Assembly: GCF_001761465.1 (NCBI RefSeq)
Contig: NZ_CP017479.1
Span: 3,162,001-3,226,000 of the forward strand
Direction: 5' to 3'
DNA from: Flavobacterium gilvum
GTDB taxonomy: Bacteria; Bacteroidota; Bacteroidia; Flavobacteriales; Flavobacteriaceae
Length of the DNA stretch: 64,000 nucleotides
In this document: positions 44,550 to 52,818 of the stretch, piece by piece
How positions within the stretch are numbered: position 1 is the stretch's first letter
Layout of the letters: every line of letters starts with the position of its first letter
Notes under the pieces: generated by a model
Seen by the model: the letters and a program-made list of their open reading frames with translations, nothing else
Databases searched by the model: none
Told to the model about the DNA's origin: nothing
Translations under genes and position numbers: made by a program

Positions 44550-46499
44550 TTAGTTATAATTATTTCCTATTGTCCACCAAAAAGTTGTCCCATCGTAAAA
44601 AAAGGAAAGAAGATCAACCGCACCGGCTAAAGGGGTAAGAGTAACAACGCCACTTCCACCATTGATTACTTTATTAGTTCCTCCGCCAAAAGCTATAGTA
44701 CTGGTTCCTGTGTTTGTAACTATGATGGTACCGTACATACCCGGTTTCATATTGGTCAGAGTAAGAGTATTTGCTCCGGCAGCCAATGTCCATTTAGCAT
44801 TTCCTCCCTTGCTTAAGTCCCACGCTCCTCCTATTACGATTTGCACCGGAGAGGTATAATTGGTGGCATTTACTGTACCATCAACTCCCAAAGTGGGTAT
44901 TGTTGCACCTGTATTAGCTGGCGTTGTAAAAGCGGGATTGGCTGTTGCTACACCTATCTGTGTTGTGTTTACTGTGGTTCCCGATAAAACCTTCATACGC
45001 TCAACATTATTGGTTTTTACCATTAATTCATTTGCATCGGTAGTGCCAATAAAATTAGTACCAGTTGTAGTACCGGCATTACCTGTAAGGCTCCAGGCAT
45101 TAGCAGCAGCATCAACAGTTACAACATCTCCATTGGCATTAACACCAATAGCTTTTGCGTCAGCGGTAACTACAGTTGTATTCTTCAAATTGGTGATTCT
45201 TAACCCCGATACATCAGTAGTACCACTATTAACTTCTAGTTTAGCAGCCGGAGTTGTTGTTCCCATACCTACATTACCATATTCGTTTATTGTCATTACC
45301 CTACGGCTGGCAGATATTGAATTTCCCCATGTATTAAAATGTATCCTTGATACGTTATTACCTGATGCCCCTTCTGCTGTGCCTAATACCTGCATCTCCA
45401 TGCCTGCAAAACCATCTCCTGAATTACCAGATTTATGCCCAATAAAGCGGCTGCCTTTTTCGGCTGCATCGTGCTCATTCAGACTGAGATGTAATGAGGT
45501 GTATATATTTCCGTTGACATCTAATGCCGCATAAGGATATGTGTTGCCTATACCTACCTTACCTGTGGAAGTGATACGCATACGCTCCATGCTATTAGTC
45601 ACAATTGGTAAATCGTAGTCATTTTTTGTTCCCAATGGTTTCATAAATGACACAATGTTTCCACCCTGCAGCCATGCTGTAGAAGTTGGTGAATATGCAA
45701 CGTAAGCTACCCCATTCCATGTCCATGAACTATAGTCGATAGTTGATAGATATACAATGTCTCTATCCTTTTGAATATCGGGAGAAAAAGTAGTTCCAGC
45801 AACATTAGGATCTACATTAACCGAGAAATCAACAATAGATTCCGTCCCTGGAACAGTTGTTAACCCTACATCTCCCGTTGCATTCACAGTAAGTACTTTG
45901 CTGTTATAAGTAACAGGGGCAGGGCTTGTGCTTTTAAGTTGTGAAAACCTTAACCCCGATACATCAGTAGTTCCACTATTAACTTCCAGTTTTGTAGAAG
46001 GTGTAGCAGTTCCAACACCTATGTTTCCAACTGAGGTGACACGCATTTTCTCAGTATTATTGGTTTTTATTACCAAATCATTAGCGTCTGTAGTGCCTAA
46101 AAAATTATTTCCTGGATTGGTTCCTGCATTACCTGTAACTTTCCAAGTATTATTCAACAGCTTATTTATATGCATCCTCCTCACTTCTCCATCTGCAGCA
46201 TTCCAGGTAAGCAAACTATCAGTAAAACTCCCTGCAAAAGGATTTTGCAATTTCAATGGAGGCAATGTTGTACTTCCACCATTACTGATAACCAAACGGG
46301 CAGTGGGAGTTGTTAATGTATCCAAGCCTATAGCTACGTTTCCATTTTTATTATATAAATTCCCTGCAACTTCAAACCATTTACTCGGATCTACATATGT
46401 TACAGTTCCCTTATTATTAATCACTCTCACTTTCTTTTGGGCAAAAGAGCTAAAAGAAAGTGAGAATAATAATAAAATGATTATAATTTTGTTCATCAT
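44550..46499 (-). CDS. Secreted tail-fibre-like surface protein with internal repeats
   Basis: 649 residues with a signal peptide (MMNKIIIILLLFSLSFSSFA). Two imperfect internal repeats are clear: TGNAGTNPGNNFLGTTDAND versus TGNAGTTTGTNFIGTTDANE, and TPSTKLEVNSGTTDVSGLR versus TPAAKLEVNSGTTDVSGLR, each with a GNVGMGTTTP-like turn. These resemble beta-rich repeats of phage-tail and structural surface proteins of Bacteroidota. No enzyme motif. It ends in FYDGTTFWWTIGNNYN. I do not recognise a named function; a shaft-like surface protein is the likeliest reading. Confidence 0.7.
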   Translation of the reverse strand: MMNKIIIILLLFSLSFSSFAQKKVRVINNKGTVTYVDPSKWFEVAGNLYNKNGNVAIGLDTLTTPTARLVISNGGSTTLPPLKLQNPFAGSFTDSLLTWNAADGEVRRMHINKLLNNTWKVTGNAGTNPGNNFLGTTDANDLVIKTNNTEKMRVTSVGNIGVGTATPSTKLEVNSGTTDVSGLRFSQLKSTSPAPVTYNSKVLTVNATGDVGLTTVPGTESIVDFSVNVDPNVAGTTFSPDIQKDRDIVYLSTIDYSSWTWNGVAYVAYSPTSTAWLQGGNIVSFMKPLGTKNDYDLPIVTNSMERMRITSTGKVGIGNTYPYAALDVNGNIYTSLHLSLNEHDAAEKGSRFIGHKSGNSGDGFAGMEMQVLGTAEGASGNNVSRIHFNTWGNSISASRRVMTINEYGNVGMGTTTPAAKLEVNSGTTDVSGLRITNLKNTTVVTADAKAIGVNANGDVVTVDAAANAWSLTGNAGTTTGTNFIGTTDANELMVKTNNVERMKVLSGTTVNTTQIGVATANPAFTTPANTGATIPTLGVDGTVNATNYTSPVQIVIGGAWDLSKGGNAKWTLAAGANTLTLTNMKPGMYGTIIVTNTGTSTIAFGGGTNKVINGGSGVVTLTPLAGAVDLLSFFYDGTTFWWTIGNNYN

Positions 46500-46677
46500 T
46501 AGTAAAGTAATTTAATTATTGTTGAATTTGATTATCCGTAAATAATCCAAAAAAAACGAAACGGCTTGTCTTAAATAATTAAAATTTGAGGACTTATTAG
46601 TAAGATCGAATGATTTACAGAGAAAAATCTGCAAACCATCCAATCTTAGTTTAGAAATTCTATTCCTTGTTCTTAAA

Positions 46678-47409
46678 TTATTTAACCCACTGGATTTCTA
46701 TCTTATCACCGTCCACAAAAGCATAATCGTCAGGATCAGTTCCACCTGCTTTATTAACCTTTACAGTAGTCCCTGTCAAAGTATAATCTACACCTGCCAC
46801 TAATTTTGCACCATTACGATATACCCATACTTTTTGCACATTTGCTGGAAGAGTAGCATCGGTAAAAGTGACATCGGCTGCAGCGGTAGCAGTTTGTAAT
46901 GTCTGACCTCCATTTACCAAATCTGCAAATTTCATTTTCATAGTTTCACCTGTGGCTTCATTACGTACCAAAAGTGTTAAACCTGTTCCTGTACCATGTT
47001 TAGATTTATCTGTTGCATCAGCAGAAGCCGCCATACCAGGTGCTGCAGGATCAACCAATTTAATTCCATCTAAACCAAATACTTTTCCTGTTGCATCGAT
47101 ATAGGTGTCATCTGTTAATGTACCTCCCAATTGCCAAGTGGTAACAATACCTTTATCTGCTGTAGTATTTGTTATTTGGGTAATTCCATTTTTTACTTGC
47201 AAATATTTAATGGTTCCCTTATTGTCAATTACCCTTACGGATCCTTGAGTAGCAGCTGTACCATCTCCTATTTGCCCCATCGTTGTAGGAGCTTGCTTGG
47301 CTATTGTAGCCGTTTTTTCCTGTGCCTGAGTACTAAGTCCCGCCAAAGCTAATGACAAGATTAAAACCGCTTTATAACCTCCATTTTTGAATGTAACATT
47401 TTTTTTCAT
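46678..47409 (-). CDS. Small secreted surface protein with YRNG/DGD C-terminal domain
   Basis: About 243 residues from the ATG at 47409, chosen because it opens a signal peptide (KAVLILSLALAGLSTQAQ); a longer frame to 47475 would add 22 polar residues and overlap the previous gene. A segment RVIDNKGTIKYLQVKNG matches RVINNKGTVTYVDPSKW in the 649-residue neighbour. The C-terminal domain reads VWVYRNGAKLVAGVDYTLTG and ends DGDKIEIQWVK. Unknown function; part of the same secreted set. Confidence 0.7.
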   Translation of the reverse strand: MKKNVTFKNGGYKAVLILSLALAGLSTQAQEKTATIAKQAPTTMGQIGDGTAATQGSVRVIDNKGTIKYLQVKNGITQITNTTADKGIVTTWQLGGTLTDDTYIDATGKVFGLDGIKLVDPAAPGMAASADATDKSKHGTGTGLTLLVRNEATGETMKMKFADLVNGGQTLQTATAAADVTFTDATLPANVQKVWVYRNGAKLVAGVDYTLTGTTVKVNKAGGTDPDDYAFVDGDKIEIQWVK

Positions 47410-47465
47410 TGTTCTTAATTTAAAATTACTATTGTTATTATTATTCACTTGTTTTTCAATGTACT

Positions 47466-48326
47466 TTACTTCCATTGATAAATTTTTATTTCGTCACCAT
47501 CCAAACAACCTCCATTAGTATCAGCAAGCAATTGAAGTGTTATTTGAGAAGTTCCCTCGGTTGCAGAAAAATCTATTTCGGCACCATTTCTATAAACCTG
47601 TATTTTATCCAAAGAATCAATAGGCCATACCGTAGGAAACACTTTCTCTCCGGCCGTAGCAACCATTTTTTGCTTCGCCATATTAGTGCCCATACTAAAT
47701 TCTACGGCACTAATTTTTCTTAGTACTCCAGTTGTTGGATCCATAGTTAGCAAATCGTCAGTAACTTTTCCATCTTGCAATCCACTAATTGCCAAAGTAT
47801 TAACAGCCGAGGATTTTATGGCTGTGGGCTCTGTAAGATTCCCACCCAACTTAATCGTTTGACCATCAAGCATCACACCATTAGAAGCATCTATATTTAC
47901 ACGACCAGTCTGACTGTTTATACTCGTCCATGAAGCTGTGGTTGGATTATAGATCCATGTACCCGAATCATTAACTACTATAGTTATACCCGTGGCTGGT
48001 GCTCCTGGTGTATCTGAACCTGGAACTCCTGGAACCCCCGTTGTTCCAGGCAAACTTTCTATTGTCGCACCTGGTACAACCCAAGTGGCTACTCCATTAG
48101 CATCAGAAGTAAGCACTTTACCAACTCCTTCTGAACCATCCTTTATTGTCAATTTACCTGAATCCTTACTAACAGAAATTTTACTTCCATTAGCCCCCTC
48201 TACTTCCAAATTGGCATTAGTACCTATCATTGTAGGATTACTGCCTATTTTTACTTGTGCATGCATTGTCATAGGAAAAAGCAAACTCAATAAACAAATA
48301 CATTTAAAAATCCTAAAAACTTTCAT
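47466..48326 (-). CDS. Secreted surface protein with collagen-like linker and YRNG/DGD domain
   Basis: 286 residues from the ATG at 48326 (a second ATG at 48335 adds three). Signal peptide, then a beta-rich N half, a short PGTTGVPGVPGSDTPGAP collagen-like linker (about 95-112), and a C-terminal domain with IQVYRNGAEIDFSATEG ending DGDEIKIYQWK. That domain is shared with the next gene. First gene of the surface-protein operon. Confidence 0.7.
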   Translation of the reverse strand: MKVFRIFKCICLLSLLFPMTMHAQVKIGSNPTMIGTNANLEVEGANGSKISVSKDSGKLTIKDGSEGVGKVLTSDANGVATWVVPGATIESLPGTTGVPGVPGSDTPGAPATGITIVVNDSGTWIYNPTTASWTSINSQTGRVNIDASNGVMLDGQTIKLGGNLTEPTAIKSSAVNTLAISGLQDGKVTDDLLTMDPTTGVLRKISAVEFSMGTNMAKQKMVATAGEKVFPTVWPIDSLDKIQVYRNGAEIDFSATEGTSQITLQLLADTNGGCLDGDEIKIYQWK

Positions 48327-48335
48327 TGAAATCAT

Positions 48336-49141
48336 TTATTTATAATTTTAAAATTCTTCAAAACGATATGATTATTTTTATATTTCAAAAACAATGAATC
48401 ATATATCGACTTTTACAATAAAAATTAGCTTTCTAAAAAATAAAATATCTAATACTCCTTTTTTATAATCAAACTTTTTAAAAAAATGATTGATAAAAAA
48501 ACCATAATAAGAACCAACGCATTTTTTAAATCATAAATACTTAAAAATGTTCTGTAATTCTTTTTGCAAATTTAGAGCGCTAATAAACAATGAAGTGTAG
48601 TTGCAAATCCTCAATTGTTGTAGTACAAATTCTACCTGAGTGTTGTGAAATAAAAGTAAAAACATCAGATATACACCACAAAAAATACCTAACAAACAGC
48701 AACTTACAAAAACATATTAGCTGTTATTTTAACATTTTATTTAATTAAAATCAAGGTTTACCTAATACTTTTGAAGAATATATTTGTTAATTTTATCCTC
48801 GTTATAAACAAAATAACTCCTACAATATTTTATTCTAAAAAATATCGCAGAAGAAGAATTTGCAATGAGAAGAAAAAAATAGATTTAAAAATTCGTCTAA
48901 CTTTTAGGTAAAAGTCTTAAGTCATACTCTTTCAAATCTAAATTGAAAAAATATTTTTTGTCCTTACCATGGCATAATAGATGTGTTTCGTTGCGTTTTT
49001 TATAGAAATTTGATCAAAACACTATACTATTTTTAAATAAAAAAGAGACAAGCCAGAATATACCGACTTGTCTCTTTATACAATTTCTGCAAATTAGTCA
49101 ATTTTTACAATCGCTAAAAAGCTGAAAATCTAGATTTACTT
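48336..49141. other. Gene-free region between surface-protein operon and saccharolytic cluster
   Basis: About 800 AT-rich bases. The left part must hold the surface-protein operon promoter and the right part a terminator (49042-49077). I saw no coding frame, repeat array or RNA gene. Confidence 0.5.
49042..49077 (-). terminator. Terminator of the saccharolytic cluster
   Basis: AAAGAGACAAG (49042-49052) and CTTGTCTCTTT (49067-49077) form an 11-bp perfect stem. On the minus strand it is followed by TTTATTT and lies about 65 bases past the DUF4861 stop. Confidence 0.75.
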
Positions 49142-50272
49142 TTATTTCACATTTACCAACAACGGCTGTTTTAATTCTTGGGAGAAATTATTCAAATAGT
49201 CAAACCATTGCGATGCATTCGTAATTTTTCCGGCTCTGTCCCAAGCGGCACCAGTATAATAAACGATTGGTTCATTATTTTTCACCTCAGTAATCGCTAA
49301 AATCTGATCTTTTCCAACTAAAATATTTTTAACAGGAATGTTCAAAATACTTCCTACACCAGTTGTACCATCTTCTGCAACAGTAGGCTCCCAATAACCC
49401 ATAATTCCTTGTTGCTCGTTTAATAACAAAGTACCTTGTTCAGGTCTTTTAGCAATTCCAACCGCAACAGGCAATGCTTTGTTGTCTGAAAACGAGTAAA
49501 CATTTTCGATTCGATTAAGCTGTGAACCGGCATCCAAAGAAATGATTTTGGTATGCGAAACTTTAATTCCGGCTGCATCTGCATCATCATATTCCAATCT
49601 AAAAGTAGAACGTAACGGGCCGTTATCCAATACTTTCCAATGGTGATAGTTTCCTAAATAGACAATATTATCATTCACATAAGGTGCCATATCCCCTGCT
49701 CCCATGGTAAATCCAACTTTATAATAGTCCATACCGTCTCCGTGATCCGTATGATATTCATTTCGCTTGTAACGCTCATTTATTACCATTCTATCAGTAC
49801 GTTTTACCCAAACGTCAATACCGTAAGCGTTATCTTTTTGTTTTTCTAATGCTTTGCCGTAAGCTCTAAATGCGATTTTGTCATTTTCCCAAGCGAAATC
49901 TTCAAATCTTTCAGGCACGTAACGTCCGTAAGTTTTAGTTTGGAATGCCATTGGTTTCCCTTTTTGTATGGATAAAAGAAGTGTCCCTTTGGCTTTGACA
50001 CTTACCTGTACTAATAAATTTTGAATAGCAGGAAGTCCTTTATGCTCCAACTGATAAGGAATTTGTTTATTGGTCGATGAATTGATCACAACAAAATTTG
50101 TAGTATCAATTTGTGGATATTGAGAAAGGATTGTTTCCCATTTGATAGCCACAACGGCTTCTTTTCTTTCTAAATTAGAATTATTTTTTATTTCAATATT
50201 TTTTTTTGTCTGAGACAAAAGCAACAATGGCAAAAAAAGAAAAGATAAACAAAGGTATTTGGTGTATTTCAT
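49142..50272 (-). CDS. DUF4861-family secreted protein
   Basis: 376 residues with a signal peptide (MKYTKYLCLSFLFLPLLLLS). The family is recognisable by TYGRYVPERFEDFAWENDKI, AFRAYGKAL and the later HTDHGDGMDYYKVG and GPLRSTFRLEYDD. DUF4861 proteins are common in Bacteroidota polysaccharide clusters, often with lyases and uronate-processing enzymes, and are likely periplasmic. It is last in the cluster and separated from the SDR gene by a hairpin with a U-run, so it may be made at a lower level. The reaction is not known to me. Confidence 0.8.
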   Translation of the reverse strand: MKYTKYLCLSFLFLPLLLLSQTKKNIEIKNNSNLERKEAVVAIKWETILSQYPQIDTTNFVVINSSTNKQIPYQLEHKGLPAIQNLLVQVSVKAKGTLLLSIQKGKPMAFQTKTYGRYVPERFEDFAWENDKIAFRAYGKALEKQKDNAYGIDVWVKRTDRMVINERYKRNEYHTDHGDGMDYYKVGFTMGAGDMAPYVNDNIVYLGNYHHWKVLDNGPLRSTFRLEYDDADAAGIKVSHTKIISLDAGSQLNRIENVYSFSDNKALPVAVGIAKRPEQGTLLLNEQQGIMGYWEPTVAEDGTTGVGSILNIPVKNILVGKDQILAITEVKNNEPIVYYTGAAWDRAGKITNASQWFDYLNNFSQELKQPLLVNVK

Positions 50273-50305
50273 AATATAATAGTTAGGTTTAATTCTAAAA
50301 AAAAA

Positions 50306-50340
50306 TCTGCCGACACTGTTTTCAAAACAATATCAGCAGA
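50306..50340 (-). terminator. Intercistronic terminator-like hairpin
   Basis: Minus-strand arms TCTGCTGATATTGTTTT and AAACAGTGTCGGCAGA pair with some G-U and mismatched positions and are followed by nine T residues. It lies between the SDR stop and the DUF4861 start, so it may attenuate transcription inside the cluster. Confidence 0.55.
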
Positions 50341-50355
50341 AATTTTAATTATTTA

Positions 50356-51144
50356 TTATTCGTTTGATGGTTTTCCAATAGTTGCAAGTATTCCACCATC
50401 AACATAAAGAATGTGACCATTCACAAAATCACTCGCTTTTGATGACAAGAAGATGGCAGCACCTTGTAAATCTTCAGGATCTCCCCAACGATTTGCCGGT
50501 GTTCTGCTGATGATAAACTCGTTAAATGGGTGTCCGTCAACTCTAATTGGAGCAGTTTGGCTAGTAGCAAAATAACCTGGTCCAATACCATTTGTCTGGA
50601 TGTTAAATTTAGCCCATTCTGTTGCCATGTTTTTGGTTAACATTTTCAAACCTCCTTTTGCGGCAGCGTAAGCACTTACATCTTGTCTTCCCAATTCGCT
50701 CATCATTGAACAAATGTTGATGATTTTTCCCCCACCGCGTTGAATCATTCCTTTGGCAACATTTTTGGAAACGATAAAAGGACTGATTAAATCTACATTG
50801 ATCACCGCTGTAAAATCTTCAACTTCCATATCGATGATTGGAGTTCTTTTGATGATTCCAGCATTGTTCACTAAAATATCGATAGGGCCAACTTCAGCTT
50901 CTATCTGTTTTATGTTGGCGATTACTGCTTTTTCATCGCATACATTAAATACATATCCGTAAGCTTCTATTCCAACAGATTTGTACTCTGCTACAGCTTT
51001 ATCTATGTTTTCTTGTGAAAGATCATTTACTACAATTTTTGCTCCAGCGTGACCAAGTCCTTTAGCCATAGACATTCCCAAACCATGTACACCACCTGTA
51101 ATAAGAGCTGTTTTCCCTGTTAAATCAAATAAGTTAATTGACAT
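50356..51144 (-). CDS. SDR oxidoreductase, gluconate 5-dehydrogenase/KduD-like
   Basis: 262 residues, no signal peptide, so the only cytosolic enzyme of the cluster. Classical short-chain dehydrogenase: NAD(P) motif TGGVHGLGMSMAKGLG (about 15-30), NNAGI (about 92), catalytic Ser in INICSMMS and YxxxK in SAYAAAKGG (about 157-165). The sequence resembles gluconate/2-dehydro-3-deoxy-gluconate 5-dehydrogenases, which handle keto-sugar acids released after uronic-acid lyases. That fits the PL8-type lyase of the cluster; exact substrate is inference. Confidence 0.85.
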   Translation of the reverse strand: MSINLFDLTGKTALITGGVHGLGMSMAKGLGHAGAKIVVNDLSQENIDKAVAEYKSVGIEAYGYVFNVCDEKAVIANIKQIEAEVGPIDILVNNAGIIKRTPIIDMEVEDFTAVINVDLISPFIVSKNVAKGMIQRGGGKIINICSMMSELGRQDVSAYAAAKGGLKMLTKNMATEWAKFNIQTNGIGPGYFATSQTAPIRVDGHPFNEFIISRTPANRWGDPEDLQGAAIFLSSKASDFVNGHILYVDGGILATIGKPSNE

Positions 51145-51174
51145 TTTTTAAATTTTATAGTTAGTAATTATTTA

Positions 51175-52656
51175 TTATTTATCTAAAACAAAACCATCTT
51201 TGGTTTTATCAATCCATTGCATTAAAGAAGGTCGTAATTTTTTTACAATCGGCAAATCGGGATTGTAAATATTGGTAAGCTCAAAAGGGTCTGCTTTTAA
51301 ATCATATAATACATATTCGCCTTGCCCTTTTTTCTTGACATAAGCCAATTTGTAATCGGTAGTACGGATACCTCTAAAACCTGTATTCATATTAACATTG
51401 TTACTGATAATAGCTCCTAAAATATATTGCTCTGTTGGTTTTTCACCTTTACCATTAAGGTAATATTGGGCATAACTCTTTCCGTCTAAATCTTTTGGTG
51501 CTTTGTCTTTCATTCCCATTAATTCCAATAGTGTAGGATAAATATCTGGGAGACTTCCTAAGAAAGTATTGTCTATTCTTGGCTGAATATAACCTTTCCA
51601 ATAAACGATAAACGGAATACGCAACGACTCCTCAAAGATATTATTTTTTGAAACTTCTGAATGTTTTCCTAAACAGTTTCCATGATCAGCCATTACTATT
51701 ACAATCGTGTTTTCATCCAGTTTTTGATCTTTCATACCTTGCAATATTCTTCCAATTTGCTCATCAACTCCAGTAATGTTGGCATAATAATAACGAATAT
51801 CTTTTCTATATTGATCACCCTGTTCCGTTCCTTCGGCAGGAATATTCGGGTCTTTTACCAAATCTTTCAAAGGAATATTTTTGTATAAATTATAATATTT
51901 TTCGGGAACAGTTTTGTATTCCGAATGTGGCGGATTCATGGAAACTACTAATGAAAAAGGGACGCCGCTTTTACGGATTTTACCATTTTCATTTTTGAAG
52001 AAAGCCAAAGCTTTATCGGCTTCATGAATTGGTCCCCATTGATTCACATATTTAAAATCATCTCTTTTATCGTTGGTATCCCAATACATTGGTTTATCAT
52101 GTTCATCATAGGTTCCATACGCATACCAATAATCAAAACCGTGTCTTCTATCTGGAGAAGTCCATTCGTTCCAAGCCACTTTTTCGGTATTATTGGAAGT
52201 AGGTACGTACGGTTTGTACGGAGAATCCAAATGCCATTTTCCTATATACCCATTAAAATATCCGTTTTGCTTCAAGATATCCGACCAACAAACAGCATCT
52301 TTTGATAATTCAACTCCAAAAGGAGCCGAATTGGAATTGACATTACTGTAAACATGGTTTTTTATCGGATATTGCCCCGTCATAAGCATTGCTCTTGCTG
52401 GAGAACAAACCGGATAGTTACTTACCATTTGCGTAAGCACCAAACTTTCTTTGGCAAATTTGTCTAAACTTGGAGTCATAACTGGCTCTTTTCCTTCAAA
52501 GCCCAGAGCCTGTCCTCTCCATTGATCGGCCAAAATAATCAGTAAGTTGGTAGGTGTTTTGGATTTAGTATTATTTTGGGCAAGACATGAAACTCCAAAT
52601 AGTATGGAAAGCAAAAAAATAAACTTAGTGTAAACATTATACTTACTATTTTTCAT
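51175..52656 (-). CDS. S1-family secreted sulfatase
   Basis: 493 residues with a signal sequence; FGVSC could be a lipobox but is not ideal. The sulfatase signature CSPAR begins at Cys84, the residue converted to formylglycine by a maturase. LADQW (Asp44, Gln45) and VMADHGNCLGKH supply calcium-site residues. It removes sulfate esters from a glycan. Its presence suggests that the substrate of the cluster is sulfated; the subfamily cannot be set by eye. It starts 162 bases after the GH92 stop, across a large inverted repeat. Confidence 0.9.
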   Translation of the reverse strand: MKNSKYNVYTKFIFLLSILFGVSCLAQNNTKSKTPTNLLIILADQWRGQALGFEGKEPVMTPSLDKFAKESLVLTQMVSNYPVCSPARAMLMTGQYPIKNHVYSNVNSNSAPFGVELSKDAVCWSDILKQNGYFNGYIGKWHLDSPYKPYVPTSNNTEKVAWNEWTSPDRRHGFDYWYAYGTYDEHDKPMYWDTNDKRDDFKYVNQWGPIHEADKALAFFKNENGKIRKSGVPFSLVVSMNPPHSEYKTVPEKYYNLYKNIPLKDLVKDPNIPAEGTEQGDQYRKDIRYYYANITGVDEQIGRILQGMKDQKLDENTIVIVMADHGNCLGKHSEVSKNNIFEESLRIPFIVYWKGYIQPRIDNTFLGSLPDIYPTLLELMGMKDKAPKDLDGKSYAQYYLNGKGEKPTEQYILGAIISNNVNMNTGFRGIRTTDYKLAYVKKKGQGEYVLYDLKADPFELTNIYNPDLPIVKKLRPSLMQWIDKTKDGFVLDK

Positions 52657-52700
52657 AATCTCCTTTTTTTTGACCTTAAATCTTTTAACTTACTGTTTTC

Positions 52701-52773
52701 TTGTCATTCCGAGGCACGAGGAATCGCATAAAGTGATTCAGCAAGTGTGATTCCTCGTGCCTCGGAATGACAA
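52701..52773. repeat. 25-bp perfect inverted repeat (dispersed-element type)
   Basis: Arms 52701-52725 and 52749-52773 are perfect complements, beginning TTGTCATTCCGAGGCACGAG, with a 23-base spacer. From memory, closely related GTCATTCCGAGGxACGAGGAATC sequences recur in many bacterial genomes as mobile palindromes. The transcript would form a long hairpin between the GH92 and sulfatase messages. Confidence 0.7.
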
Positions 52774-52818
52774 AATCGGGTTGTTTACAATCTCTTTTGC
52801 ACTTATACTACAAAAATA

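Noticed and set aside
44860..45534. 224-codon plus-strand frame
   Set aside because: It is antisense to a clear secreted protein with a signal peptide and internal repeats; its composition (V, P, A-rich) is that of a reverse-complement frame.
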